Counted from the first letter of the stretch, positions 7,525 through 16,559 are shown. The stretch is 64,000 nucleotides of DNA from Paracoccus thiocyanatus (GCF_900156255.1 NZ_FTMK01000002.1:1-64000); one strand, 5' to 3'. The notes: generated by a model not told the origin, from the sequence alone. Made by a program: numbers and translations.

Positions 7525-9240
7525 TCAGCGCAGCTCGCGCCGCTCGGCAAGCAGGCCCTTGACGATGGCCCAGCAGGCACCCAGCAGCACCAGCGTAAAG
7601 GGCAGCCCGGTCGAAACCGCCATGGCCTGCAACGCCGTCAGCCCGCCGCCCAGAAGCAGCGCGATGGCGACCAGCCCCTCGAAGCTGCACCAGAAGATGC
7701 GCTGCGGCACCGGCGCGTCGATCTTGCCGCCGGCGGCGATGGTGTCGATCACCAGGCTGCCGGAATCCGACGAGGTCACGAAGAACACGATGACCAGCAC
7801 GATGCCGACGAAACTGGTGATCGCGGTCAGCGGCAGTTGCGACAGCATCTGGAACAGCTGCAATTCCAGCGCCGCATCGGCCACGCCCGCATAGCCCGCC
7901 AGCGTGATCGAGATCGCGGTGCCGCCGAATGCGGTCATCCACAGGATCGAGATCATCGAGGGCACGATCAGCACCGCGACCAGGAATTGCCGCACGGTGC
8001 GGCCGCGGCTGACACGGGCGATGAACATGCCGACAAAGGGCGACCAACTGATCCACCAGGCCCAGTAAAAGGCCGTCCAGCCCTGCCGGAAATTGTCGTC
8101 GTCGCGCCCGAACGGGTTCGACAGCGGCAAGAGATTGGTGGCATAGGCGCCCAGGTTGCCAAAGAACCCGCTGATGATCTGCCAGGTCGGGCCGGCGAAG
8201 ATCACGAAGAAAAGCAGGATGATGGCCAGGACCATGTTGATCTCGGACAGCCGCTTGACGCCCTTTTCGACGCCCAGGACCACCGAAGCCGTCGCCACCG
8301 CGGTGATGGCGACGATCAGGATGATCTTCGAAGTGTCGGTGGCGCTCCATCCGAACAGGAAGCCGAAGCCGGCCGAAGCCTGCTCGGCCCCGATGCCCAG
8401 CGACGTGGCCAGCCCGAACAGCGTGGCCATCACCGCCACCACGTCGATGACATGGCCGGGCCAGCCCCAGATCCTTTCGCCGAACAGCGGATAGAAGACC
8501 GAGCGCAGCGTCAGGGGCAGCCCCTTGTTATAGGCGAAAAGCGCCAGGGCCAGCGCCACCACCGCATAGATCGCCCAAGGGTGCAGGCCCCAGTGAAAGA
8601 TCGTCGCGGCCATCGCCAGGCGGCGGGCGGCCAGCGGATCGTCCGGCGCGCCGTCCAGCGGCGCCCAGTCGGTGCGCACCCCTCCTTCGACCACCGGCCC
8701 GCCCAAGGCGGCGGTGAAATGGCCCAAGGGTTCGCTGACGCCATAGAACATCAGCCCGATCCCCATGCCGGCGGCAAACAGCATCGAGAACCAGCCGGTC
8801 AGGCTGAAATCCGGCGTGGCCTCGGGGCCGCCCAGCCGGATCGAGCCCAGCGGCGACAGGATCAGCCCCAGGCTCAGCAGCACGAAGATATTGCCCGCGA
8901 TCATGAAGAACCAGTCGAACCTGCTGGTCACGATGTCGCGCAACCCGGCGAAGAACGGTCCAAGGACGGCGGGAAACATCAGGGTCGAGGCGGTGAACAG
9001 CACCACGACCACGGCCGAGATCATGAAGACCGGGTTGTGGATGTCGAAGGCGACCGGCTTGACGCCTTCGATATTGTCCTGGCCGATCTCATAATCGGTC
9101 TCGATGATCTCGGTCGCCCCCTCGGGCGGGGGCAGGGCCTCGACGCCGGTATCGGTCGCATCCTGGTCCGGCAGGGCTTGGTCGGGGCGGCCCTCGTCGC
9201 CGGGACGATGGGGGGTCTCATGCGGGGGTGTCTCTGACAT
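7525..9240 (-). CDS. BCCT-family transporter (betaine/carnitine/choline type)
   Basis: A 571-residue inner-membrane transporter with about twelve helices after an acidic N-terminal tail of some 60 residues. Diagnostic BCCT segments are present: MGIGLMFYGVSEPLGHF, WGLHPWAIYA, and the signature run FYWAWWISWSPFVGMFIARVSRGRT. The family imports trimethylammonium compounds such as glycine betaine or choline, driven by Na+ or H+, often as osmoprotectants. The start at 9240 follows GAGAAAGGG; an ATG 15 bases upstream has no ribosome site. It converges with the exonuclease gene, leaving 12 bp. The specific substrate cannot be told from sequence reading alone. Confidence 0.93.
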   Translation of the reverse strand: MSETPPHETPHRPGDEGRPDQALPDQDATDTGVEALPPPEGATEIIETDYEIGQDNIEGVKPVAFDIHNPVFMISAVVVVLFTASTLMFPAVLGPFFAGLRDIVTSRFDWFFMIAGNIFVLLSLGLILSPLGSIRLGGPEATPDFSLTGWFSMLFAAGMGIGLMFYGVSEPLGHFTAALGGPVVEGGVRTDWAPLDGAPDDPLAARRLAMAATIFHWGLHPWAIYAVVALALALFAYNKGLPLTLRSVFYPLFGERIWGWPGHVIDVVAVMATLFGLATSLGIGAEQASAGFGFLFGWSATDTSKIILIVAITAVATASVVLGVEKGVKRLSEINMVLAIILLFFVIFAGPTWQIISGFFGNLGAYATNLLPLSNPFGRDDDNFRQGWTAFYWAWWISWSPFVGMFIARVSRGRTVRQFLVAVLIVPSMISILWMTAFGGTAISITLAGYAGVADAALELQLFQMLSQLPLTAITSFVGIVLVIVFFVTSSDSGSLVIDTIAAGGKIDAPVPQRIFWCSFEGLVAIALLLGGGLTALQAMAVSTGLPFTLVLLGACWAIVKGLLAERRELR

Positions 9241-9405
9241 GCATCCCTTTCTCATTCTTGGTTCGATCGGGCGCCGAAAGCTTCGACTCGGCGCGTCATG
9301 CGCCTGGCGAACCTCCAGGGTTTCACGTTTTGGTTATCATTGCCATCCGCTTCGGCGTGAACTGCCCGTTTCGTCGGAACCGCAAGGGGCGGATGCGCCG
9401 CCGTT

Positions 9406-10017
9406 TCATCGGTCCAGCGCCTGCCAGCCGCGGCGCAGGTCGGCCAGGAAACGCGCCTCTTCCTCGGCCCGCTGGGCGCTGTCGCGAATGCGCAAAAGCC
9501 AGGACGGGTGGACGGTCGCGACCATCGGCGTGTCGTCGGAAAGCCGCTGGATGGTGCCGCGCAGGGACGAGATCGTGGCCGGCCGGCCCAAAAGGCTGCG
9601 CAGCGCCGTCGCCCCCATCGCCACCAGGACCGCCGGTGCGACCAGCTTGCGCTCTTGTCCAAGCCACCAGTTGCAGCGGTCGATTTCACCCGCATTGGGG
9701 CTGCGGTGCAGGCGGCGCTTGCCGCGGGGCTGAAACTTGAAATGCTTGACGGCATTGGTGACGAATATCTGGTCGCGCGGGATGCCGGCCTGGTCCAGAA
9801 TGCTGTCGAACAGCCGCCCCGCCGGTCCGACAAAGGGGCGTCCGGCAAGGTCCTCCTTGTCGCCGGGCTGTTCGCCCACCACCATCATCCGGGCCTGGCG
9901 GTGGCCTTCGCCGGGGACCACCTGCGTGGCATGGCGATAAAGCGGACAACGGGTGCAGGCCGCTTCGGCCAGGGCCAGCGCGTCCAGCGATGCCGCCTCG
10001 ACCTCGGCGTCAGACAT
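9406..10017 (-). CDS. udgX: UdgX-type uracil-DNA glycosylase family protein
   Basis: A 203-residue family-4-like uracil-DNA glycosylase. GEQPGDKEDLAGRPFVGPAG (residues 48-67) is the uracil-pocket motif in its UdgX form (Q50 instead of the usual A), VTNAVKHFKF follows, and KRRLH (100-104) sits where UdgX has its KRRIH loop; the loop histidine of Mycobacterium smegmatis UdgX forms a covalent bond with the abasic site after excising uracil. HPSWLLR is the C-terminal motif. Cysteines C21, C24 and C115 can serve an iron-sulfur cluster; where family 4 has a fourth cysteine there is H92. The start at ATG 10017 is set by homology, since no clear ribosome site is visible. It is a single gene, divergent from the SRPBCC gene. 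Confidence 0.88.
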   Translation of the reverse strand: MSDAEVEAASLDALALAEAACTRCPLYRHATQVVPGEGHRQARMMVVGEQPGDKEDLAGRPFVGPAGRLFDSILDQAGIPRDQIFVTNAVKHFKFQPRGKRRLHRSPNAGEIDRCNWWLGQERKLVAPAVLVAMGATALRSLLGRPATISSLRGTIQRLSDDTPMVATVHPSWLLRIRDSAQRAEEEARFLADLRRGWQALDR

Positions 10018-10226
10018 GGCCGCGCCGCGGACGGGGATGTTTCTTCTGGTCGTCGCGTGGCGGCATGGCGCGGCTCCTTTCTTGCATGGCAACCGGGCCG
10101 GCGGCGGATTGTTCCGGCCGCGTCGATGCGCGACGCGGGGTGAATGCAGGAACAATTCGCCGGTCCGCGGGTTTCCCGCCGCAACTGGACCGGCCTGGGC
10201 GGCCTGATTTTCGCAGCGGAGGCAGG

Positions 10227-10841
10227 ATGACGAAACGCCATGCAGAACTGACCGTAACGGCGGGCGCGGCGGCGCTGACCATCGCAATCGGGCTTTGGAT
10301 GTGGAAGCGCGCGGCCGGCCCGCGCCGTTCGGACGACGCGCCGGGCCGGACGGCGCGGCGGCGGGATTTCGGCGGCTATCAGGTGGTGGGCCGCACCGTC
10401 ACCATCGCCGCCCCCCGCAGCCGCATCTATGCGCAATGGCGCGACCCGGCGCTGCTGAACCGCATCCTGGGCGACGCGCTGGCCGTGCGGCAGGACGGGA
10501 CGGAGGGCTTCGGTTGGACCGTCGCGCTGCCCGCCGGCGAGGTCGAGATCCAGACGCGCCTGGTCGAGGATCGCGAGGACGAGGCCCTGGCCTGGCGTTC
10601 GGTCGAGGATGCCGAAATCGAGGTCGAGGCCAAGGTCCAGTTGCGCGACGCCCCCGCCGGCCGCGGCACCGAGGTCGAGGCGCATGTGGCCTGGCGTCCG
10701 CGCTGGGGCGCGGCGGGGCGATGGGCGGCGCATCTGGGCGGCACCGATCCCGAAACGCTGTGCAGCCAGGCGCTGAAGCGGCTGAAAATGCTGCTGGAAA
10801 CCGGCGAAATAGCGACCTCGGGCCAAGGGAGGACCTTGTGA
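10227..10841 (+). CDS. SRPBCC-family protein with an N-terminal membrane anchor
   Basis: 204 residues. A single hydrophobic helix (about residues 10-26) precedes an SRPBCC/START-like domain, seen in VGRTVTIAAPRSRIYAQWRD and the alternating strands that follow (GFGWTVALPAGEVEIQTRL). Such domains bind hydrophobic ligands; the ligand here is unknown. GGAGGCAGG stands directly before ATG 10227, which fixes the start. The stop codon overlaps the ATG of the zinc alcohol dehydrogenase by one base, so the two proteins are made together. SRPBCC genes paired with this class of dehydrogenase recur in alphaproteobacteria. Confidence 0.82.
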   Translation: MTKRHAELTVTAGAAALTIAIGLWMWKRAAGPRRSDDAPGRTARRRDFGGYQVVGRTVTIAAPRSRIYAQWRDPALLNRILGDALAVRQDGTEGFGWTVALPAGEVEIQTRLVEDREDEALAWRSVEDAEIEVEAKVQLRDAPAGRGTEVEAHVAWRPRWGAAGRWAAHLGGTDPETLCSQALKRLKMLLETGEIATSGQGRTL

Positions 10842-12034
10842 TGCGGGCATTGACCTGGCACGGAAAGCACGATGTTCGCGTCGAGGAGGTGCCCGATCCG
10901 CGCATCCTCAACCCCCGCGACGCCATCATCGAGGTCACGTCGACCGCGATCTGCGGCTCGGACCTGCATCTTTACGACGCGGTGATCCCCGGCATGCAGG
11001 CGGGCGACATCCTGGGCCACGAATTCATGGGCCGCGTGGTCGAGACCGGGCCGGGATCGACGCTAAGGGTCGGACAGCGGGTGGTCGTGCCTTTCACCAT
11101 CTCTTGCGGGGCTTGTTTCTTTTGCCGCAAGGGGCAGTTCTCGGCCTGCGACAATTCCAACCCGGTCGAAACCCAGGCCGCGACCGAGCCGCTTTACGGC
11201 CATGCGATGAGCGGCCTTTTCGGCTATTCGCACCTGACCGGCGGCTATCCGGGCGGGCAGGCGGACTATGTGCGGGTGCCGTTTTCCGATGTGGGCCCGA
11301 TCGTGGTCCCCGATGGGGTCGCCGACGAAGATGTGCTGTTTTTGTCAGACATCCTGCCCACCGGCTGGATGGCGGCCGAGAATGCGCAGATCGAGCCGGG
11401 CGACAGCGTGGCGGTGTGGGGCTGCGGGCCGGTGGGGCTGTTCAGCGTCCAGGCCGCCCTGCTGATGGGCGCGGGGCAGGTGATCGCCATCGACCATCAC
11501 CCCAACCGGCTGGCCTTGGCGCGCGACCTGGGGGCCAAGGTGATCGACTATCGCCACAGCCACGTCCTTGATGCGCTGATGGAATTGACGGGGGGCATCG
11601 GGCCGGATGCGGTGATCGACGCGGTCGGGATGGAAAGCCACGGCTTTGCCCCCGACAACCTGCTGGACTCCGCCCGCCAGAAGATGCTTCCCGGCGCGGA
11701 TCGCGCGCATGCGCTGCGCATGGCGCTGCTGGCGGTGCGCAAGGGCGGCCGGGTGTCGATCCCCGGCGTCTATGGCGGCTTTGCCAGCCAGTTTCCGCTG
11801 GGCGCGCTGATGCAGAAGGGCCTTCAGATCCGCACCGGCCAGACCCATGTCCAGGGCTATACAAGGCCGCTTTTGCAGCGCATCCTGGAGGGGCAGATCG
11901 ACACGACCTTCCTGATCTCGCACCGGCTGCCGCTGGAGGATGCGGCCGAGGGCTATCGCAACTTCCATGGCAACCAGAACGAATGGACCAAGGTGGTGCT
12001 GAAGCCGGGACAGGCCCCGGCGCCGCGCCGCTAA
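10841..12034 (+). CDS. Zinc-dependent alcohol dehydrogenase (formaldehyde dehydrogenase-like MDR enzyme)
   Basis: A 397-residue medium-chain dehydrogenase. Catalytic zinc ligands are in TAICGSDLHLYD and GHEFMG; the structural zinc lobe is CGACFFCRKGQFSAC; the NAD(P)-binding fold is VWGCGPVGLFSVQAA followed by the acidic residue in VIAIDHHPNR, which favours NAD. The long C-terminal half with an insertion around residues 265-290 resembles the glutathione-independent formaldehyde dehydrogenase and related sugar-alcohol enzymes. ATG 10841 overlaps the SRPBCC stop, with AAGGGAGGACC in front. The substrate is not determinable from this sequence. Confidence 0.88.
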   Translation: MRALTWHGKHDVRVEEVPDPRILNPRDAIIEVTSTAICGSDLHLYDAVIPGMQAGDILGHEFMGRVVETGPGSTLRVGQRVVVPFTISCGACFFCRKGQFSACDNSNPVETQAATEPLYGHAMSGLFGYSHLTGGYPGGQADYVRVPFSDVGPIVVPDGVADEDVLFLSDILPTGWMAAENAQIEPGDSVAVWGCGPVGLFSVQAALLMGAGQVIAIDHHPNRLALARDLGAKVIDYRHSHVLDALMELTGGIGPDAVIDAVGMESHGFAPDNLLDSARQKMLPGADRAHALRMALLAVRKGGRVSIPGVYGGFASQFPLGALMQKGLQIRTGQTHVQGYTRPLLQRILEGQIDTTFLISHRLPLEDAAEGYRNFHGNQNEWTKVVLKPGQAPAPRR

Positions 12035-12046
12035 AGCCGCCTCGCG

Positions 12047-12088
12047 CAGCCGCGCGCGCTCAGCCGCGCGCGCTCAGCCGCGCGCGCT
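12047..12088. repeat. Three perfect tandem copies of a 14-bp CG-alternating unit
   Basis: The unit CAGCCGCGCGCGCT is repeated three times without mismatch, filling the gap between two convergent genes (dehydrogenase stop at 12034, reductase stop codon beginning at 12088). Each unit contains an uninterrupted CGCGCGCG run that is self-complementary. It may act as a bidirectional transcription barrier; that is inference. Confidence 0.9.
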
Positions 12089-13041
12089 CAGCCGCCGGTG
12101 ATCCCCGTCTCCGTGCCGGGCTGCGCGGCGCTGCTGCCCTCATCCTCTTGGCGCAGGTCGTTATGGATGGCCGTCGCCGCGGTGGCCGCCTGTCCCAGGG
12201 CCACCGCGATCTGGTTGAGCGAATGGACCACGTCGCCCGCCGCATAGACCCCCCTGGCATTGGTCTGCTGATGGGCGTCCACGCGGATATGGCCCTTGTC
12301 GTCGCGGCGGATGTCCAGCGCCGCGGCCAGCTCGGCGCGAACGGCATAACCCAGCGCCGCATAGATCACGCCAAAGGCGATTTCGCGCCCGTCAAGCAGC
12401 CGGGCCACATAGCCGGAGTGGCCTGAATGGATGGCGCGAATGTCCTCGCAGATCCCGATGCCGGCCTGGGCGGCCTGGGCGCGCGATGCATCCGAAAGCG
12501 CCGCCGGATCCTGCACCAGCAAAAACACCTCGGAGGAAAAGCTGCGCAGAAAGATCGCCTCGCGCAGCGCATGCGCATCCTGGCCGAAGACGCCGATGCG
12601 CTTGCCGCTGGCTTCATAGCCATCGCAGACCGGGCACAGGCACAAGGACCGGCGCGCGATGTTTTCCTTGATCCGGGGCAGGTCGGGCAGGAAATCCGTG
12701 ACCCCGGTGGCCAAAAGCAGCCGCCGGGCCGGCAGCGGCGTTCCGCCGCAGGTGACGGCAAAGCCGGTGCCTTGGCGCGCGATGGCGGTGGCGTGGCCGG
12801 GGACGATATCCGCGCCGTAATGCGTCGCCTGCCGGCGCAGCCGGTCGACCAATTCGCGACCGCTGATCCCGTCGGGGAAACCGGGGCAATTGTTCAGCCG
12901 GGGAATGCCCAGGGCGCGGCCGTCGCCGGCATCCACGGCGACGACCCGGCGGCGGAACCGCGCCAGGTAAAGCGCCGCCAGCAGCCCCGCCGGGCCTGCG
13001 CCGATGACCAGGCAATCGGCCACCTGCCGGGCCGCCTTCAT
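12088..13041 (-). CDS. Thioredoxin-reductase-like FAD/NAD(P) oxidoreductase
   Basis: 317 residues. The FAD-binding start is DCLVIGAGPAGLLAALYLAR, the redox-active pair is CPVC in LCLCPVCDGYE, and the second nucleotide site is RIGVFGQDAHALREA, which lacks the usual GxGxxA glycine spacing. The C-terminal FAD motif is NARGVYAAGDVV. The layout is that of low-molecular-weight thioredoxin reductase, but divergence in the NAD(P) site and in the FAD flank (DAGDGRALGIPRL) suggests a TrxB-like paralogue rather than the housekeeping reductase. ATG 13041 is chosen because the FAD motif normally begins within ten residues of the N terminus. The upstream 237 bp to tRNA-Glu hold nothing I can support. Confidence 0.85.
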   Translation of the reverse strand: MKAARQVADCLVIGAGPAGLLAALYLARFRRRVVAVDAGDGRALGIPRLNNCPGFPDGISGRELVDRLRRQATHYGADIVPGHATAIARQGTGFAVTCGGTPLPARRLLLATGVTDFLPDLPRIKENIARRSLCLCPVCDGYEASGKRIGVFGQDAHALREAIFLRSFSSEVFLLVQDPAALSDASRAQAAQAGIGICEDIRAIHSGHSGYVARLLDGREIAFGVIYAALGYAVRAELAAALDIRRDDKGHIRVDAHQQTNARGVYAAGDVVHSLNQIAVALGQAATAATAIHNDLRQEDEGSSAAQPGTETGITGG

Positions 13042-13278
13042 GCCGGGCGGCCCCTCGTCATCGCCCGCCCGGTCGCGGCGGCGGCGCGCATCATCCCGGC
13101 GCGGATCGTAAAGGGGGTCGGGGCATGCATCCTGGCCTCGCATCGGGAACGGGCTTCCTGAACGCCCGGCGCCGCGCGATGTTCCCGGCAAGCCTCCGCC
13201 ATGCCCGGTCGGACCGGCAAGACGCCTTTGCCCAAGGGCGATAAGCGGCAAGCATGTCATCATGATGAGAGGGGGAAG

Positions 13279-13353
13279 TGGCAGCCCGTAGGGGAGTCGA
13301 ACCCCTCTTTTCAGGTTGAAAACCTGACGTCCTAACCGATAGACGAACGGGCC
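13279..13353 (-). tRNA. tRNA-Glu (anticodon UUC)
   Basis: A full cloverleaf of 75 nt including an encoded CCA end. The acceptor stem is GGCCCGT with ACGGGCT (one G-U pair), the anticodon loop is TTTTCAA with TTC, and the T arm is GAGGG-GTTCGACT-CCCCT-like. It lies in the gap between the reductase and recJ genes. Confidence 0.97.
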
Positions 13354-13427
13354 ACTTTCTGTCTCCGCCGGGCCTTGCCCCGCGGCGTGAGGCGGTATCT
13401 AGGATTTCCGTCCGAGGGTTGCAAGCG

Positions 13428-13461
13428 GAAAAAACGCGGCCCCGGAAAGTTTTTTCCGGGG
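13428..13461 (-). terminator. Intrinsic terminator downstream of recJ
   Basis: Read on the minus strand: a 9-bp perfect stem CCCCGGAAA / TTTCCGGGG with a four-base loop, then CCGCG and a run of six T. It begins 13 bases after the recJ stop codon and separates recJ from tRNA-Glu. Confidence 0.75.
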
Positions 13462-13473
13462 CGGACCAAGGGC

Positions 13474-15216
13474 TCAGCCCAAGGGCGCCGCATCGTCCAG
13501 CCGCAGCCGCACACGCTCGCGCCCGCCCCAATGCGAAAGCTCCAGCCGCCCCGCCAGATGGAAGCGCCGGCCCTTGGCGCCGAGCAGGGCCGGGCCCAGC
13601 GGACCGCTCATCGCGCCCCAGGCGACGGCTTCCAGAACCGGGCTGCCGGGGCTGCGGAATCGCAGCCGCAGGTGGCTGTCGCCCATCGCCCCGGCGCTGT
13701 CGATCAGCTGCTCGGCAAAGGCAAAGCGCGGCGCCGGCGCCGCCTGGCCGAAGGGGCCGGCGCGCTCCAGCATCTGCATCAGCTCGACCGTGGCCCCGGC
13801 AGGGTCCAGCAGCCCCGAGATGCGCAGCTCGCCCGCCCCCGACCGCTCGGCCATCTCGCGCGCCAGCAGTTGCGACAGGCGATCCATCGCCGCAGGGATC
13901 TTTGCCTCTTCGATGGTCAGGCCGGCGGCCATGGCATGGCCGCCGCCTTTCAGCAGCAGGCCTTCGGCCGACAGGCGCTGGATGGCGCGGCCCAAATCCA
14001 CGCCAGGGATCGAGCGTGCCGAACCCTTGCCGATGCCGCCCTCGACCCCCATAACCACCGCTGGCAGGCCGGTGGCCTCTTTCACCCGCGCGGCGACGAT
14101 GCCGACCACGCCGGGATGCCAGCCCGCGCCCGCGGCCCAGGCGACCAGGCCGTCACTGGCGCGCGCCTCGACCTGGGCCAGCGCCTCGTCGCGCACGGCG
14201 GCCTCGATGGTGCGGCGGTCGCGATTCAGCGCGTCCAGCTCGGCCGCCAGCCGCTCGGCCTGACGGCCGTCGGCGCATGACAGGCACAGCGCCCCCAGGT
14301 CGGCGCGCCCGACCCGCCCGCCGGCATTGATGCGCGGCCCCAGCAGAAAGCCCAGGTGAAAGGCATTGGGCGCCGAATCGAGCCGCGCCACATCCGACAG
14401 CGCCACCAGGCCCGGCCGCTCGCGCCGGGCCATGATCAGCAGCCCCTGGCGCACGAAGGCGCGGTTCACGCCAACCAGCGGCGCCACATCGGCCACCGTC
14501 GCCAGCGCCACCAGGTCCAGAAGCGGAATCAGGTCGGGCGTCGCGTGGCCGTCCCGGCGCAGCAGGCTGTTGCAGCGCACCAGGGTCAGGAATACCACCC
14601 CGGCGGCGCAAAGATGGCCCAGGCTGCCATCCTCGTCGGCGCGGTTGGGGTTCACCACCGCCAAGACCGGGGGCAGGGTTTCGCCGCCCTGATGGTGGTC
14701 CAGCACGATCACGTCGCAGGTCGAAGCCGCCAGGGCGTCAAAGCTCAGCGTGCCGCAATCGACGCAGACGATCAGGTCGTGATCCCGCGACAGCGCCGCG
14801 ATGGCCGGGGCGTTCGGGCCATAGCCTTCGTCGATGCGGTCGGGGATATACAGCGTCGCATCGCGCCCCTGCCGGCGCAGCCAGTCCAGCAGAATCGCGG
14901 CCGAGGCGCCGCCATCGACGTCGTAATCGGCGAATATGGCGATGCGCTGGCTGGCCAGCACGGCGGCGACCAGCCGCTCGGCCGCCTTGTCCATGTCGCG
15001 CAGGCTGGCGGGATCGGGCAGCAGGTCGCGCAGCTTGGGATCAAGGTAAAGCGGCGCTTCATGGGCGGGCACGCCGCGCGCGGCCAGCACCCGGCCGACG
15101 GGCAGGGGCAGGCGGCTGTCCTGGGCCAGCGCCGCGGCGGCGCGTTCCAGGGCGGGATCGGGACCGCGCCACAGCCGGCCGGTCAGCGAAGATTCTACGG
15201 AAAGAAAGGCGGTCAT
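13474..15216 (-). CDS. recJ: Single-stranded-DNA-specific 5'-3' exonuclease RecJ
   Basis: 580 residues, normal for RecJ. The DHH-family metal motifs are present: IFADYDVDGGASAAIL (motif I), CVDCGT, VLDHHQGGE (the DHH motif itself) and the DHHA1 part ending GGGHAMAAGLTI. RecJ degrades single-stranded DNA 5' to 3' in recombination and mismatch repair. ATG 15216 (MTAFLSVESS) is preferred; an in-frame ATG at 15234 would add six residues and has no better ribosome site. The glpX gene lies 45 bp upstream on the same strand, so the two may be co-transcribed. An intrinsic terminator follows. Confidence 0.95.
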   Translation of the reverse strand: MTAFLSVESSLTGRLWRGPDPALERAAAALAQDSRLPLPVGRVLAARGVPAHEAPLYLDPKLRDLLPDPASLRDMDKAAERLVAAVLASQRIAIFADYDVDGGASAAILLDWLRRQGRDATLYIPDRIDEGYGPNAPAIAALSRDHDLIVCVDCGTLSFDALAASTCDVIVLDHHQGGETLPPVLAVVNPNRADEDGSLGHLCAAGVVFLTLVRCNSLLRRDGHATPDLIPLLDLVALATVADVAPLVGVNRAFVRQGLLIMARRERPGLVALSDVARLDSAPNAFHLGFLLGPRINAGGRVGRADLGALCLSCADGRQAERLAAELDALNRDRRTIEAAVRDEALAQVEARASDGLVAWAAGAGWHPGVVGIVAARVKEATGLPAVVMGVEGGIGKGSARSIPGVDLGRAIQRLSAEGLLLKGGGHAMAAGLTIEEAKIPAAMDRLSQLLAREMAERSGAGELRISGLLDPAGATVELMQMLERAGPFGQAAPAPRFAFAEQLIDSAGAMGDSHLRLRFRSPGSPVLEAVAWGAMSGPLGPALLGAKGRRFHLAGRLELSHWGGRERVRLRLDDAAPLG

Positions 15217-15261
15217 GCGGGCTTCATCCCCCATGACCGCCCGCTGTTCAAGCCCGGCCGC

Positions 15262-16227
15262 TCAGCGGATCGGGTTGCGATAGATCATGCGCCGCACCGA
15301 GCCGGTCTTCGAACGCATCAGGATGGTCTCGGTTTGCAGGTAATGCGGCTCGCGCTTGACCCCGGCCAGGATCGAGCCGTTCGTCACCCCGGTCGCGGCA
15401 AAGATCACGTCGGCCGTCACCATTTCGTCGCGCGAATAGATGCGGTCCAGGTCGGTGATGCCGGCCTTGGCGGCGCGGCCGCGCTCATCGTCGTTGCGAA
15501 ACAGCAGCTTGCCCCAGATCTGCCCGCCCATGCATTTCAGCGCCGAGGCCGCCAGCACCCCTTCGGGTGCGCCGCCGGACCCCATATACATGTCGATCCC
15601 GGTCAGCTCCGCCTCGGCGCAATGGATCACGCCCGCCACGTCGCCATCGGTGATCAGGCGAATGGCGGCCCCGGTCGAGCGGACCTCGGCCACCAGGTCC
15701 TCGTGCCGGGGCCGTTCCAGGATGCAGACGGTGATGTCGCTGTCCTTGACGCCGCCGGCCTGGGCCAGCGCCCGCACCCGTTCCGAAGGCGTCATGTCCA
15801 AGCTGACCACGTCCTTGGGATAGCCCGGACCGATGGCCAGCTTGTCCATATAGACATCGGGCGCATGCAGCAGCGTGCCGCGCGGCGCCATGGCGATGAC
15901 GGTCAGCGCGTTCGGCATGTCCTTGGCGGTCAGCGTCGTGCCCTCCAGCGGGTCCAGCGCGATATCGACCGCGGGGCCTTGGCCGGTGCCGACCTCTTCG
16001 CCGATGAACAGCATCGGCGCCTCGTCGCGCTCGCCCTCGCCGATGACGACGACGCCCTGGATGTCAAGCTTGTTGAGCTGTTCGCGCATGGCGTTGACGG
16101 CCGCCTGGTCGGCCGCCTTCTCATCGCCGCGGCCGATCAGCCGCGCCGAGGCATGGGCGGCGGCCTCGCTGACGCGGGCAAGGCCAAGCGACAGCATCCG
16201 ATCATTGAAATCCTTGGGCGAGGTCAT
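15262..16227 (-). CDS. glpX: Class II fructose-1,6-bisphosphatase
   Basis: 321 residues, the usual length for GlpX. Family marks include VVIGEGERDEAPMLFIGEEVG and ALDPLEGTTLTA, the metal-binding DPLEGT core, plus MGSGGAPEGVLAA. The enzyme dephosphorylates fructose 1,6-bisphosphate to fructose 6-phosphate in gluconeogenesis and, in autotrophic Paracoccus, may also serve the Calvin cycle. AAGGA precedes ATG 16227. bolA lies 80 bp upstream in the same direction. Confidence 0.95.
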   Translation of the reverse strand: MTSPKDFNDRMLSLGLARVSEAAAHASARLIGRGDEKAADQAAVNAMREQLNKLDIQGVVVIGEGERDEAPMLFIGEEVGTGQGPAVDIALDPLEGTTLTAKDMPNALTVIAMAPRGTLLHAPDVYMDKLAIGPGYPKDVVSLDMTPSERVRALAQAGGVKDSDITVCILERPRHEDLVAEVRSTGAAIRLITDGDVAGVIHCAEAELTGIDMYMGSGGAPEGVLAASALKCMGGQIWGKLLFRNDDERGRAAKAGITDLDRIYSRDEMVTADVIFAATGVTNGSILAGVKREPHYLQTETILMRSKTGSVRRMIYRNPIR

Positions 16228-16307
16228 GCGGAAATTCCTTGTGCTTGCGGCTTTGCGGGCTTCTACGCGCCCCGTTCGGGCCCGGCAAGACTGGGCGCGC
16301 TAACGGT

Positions 16308-16559
16308 TCAGCTTTCGGCCAGTTCCAGCGCCAGCGCGTGGATGCGCGGCACGATGTCGCCCAGGGCGCCATGCACCAGCCGGTGACGCGCGACATGGCC
16401 CAGCCCGGCAAAGCGGGCGCTGGCCATGCGGATGCGGAAATGCGTCTGGCCGCCCTCGCGCCAGCCGCCATGGCCGCGATGGCTTTCGCTTTCGTCGATG
16501 ATGTCCAGCCGCGAAGGCTCCAGTATTTCCAGCCTTTGGCGCATCTCGTCGGCAATCAT
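16308..16559 (-). CDS. bolA: BolA family protein
   Basis: 83 residues with the BolA fold signature DIIDESESHRGHGG, then a strand (THFRIRMASARFAG) and the helical RLVHGALGDIV. BolA proteins bind iron-sulfur clusters together with monothiol glutaredoxins and can act as transcription factors. ATG 16559 follows AAAGGGGAAACGG; an ATG 18 bases upstream lies inside that ribosome region. It is divergent from the J-domain gene with 69 bp between starts, so the promoters share that gap. Confidence 0.92.
   Translation of the reverse strand: MIADEMRQRLEILEPSRLDIIDESESHRGHGGWREGGQTHFRIRMASARFAGLGHVARHRLVHGALGDIVPRIHALALELAES

Noticed and set aside
9241..9405. A small gene between the BCCT and UdgX genes
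   Set aside because: No frame with a ribosome site and sensible composition was found; the stretch holds only promoter and 3' end sequence.
13042..13278. Possible N-terminal extension of the reductase up to 13263
   Set aside because: The extra 74 residues are Arg/Gly/Pro-rich without family similarity, and the FAD motif normally starts near the N terminus.
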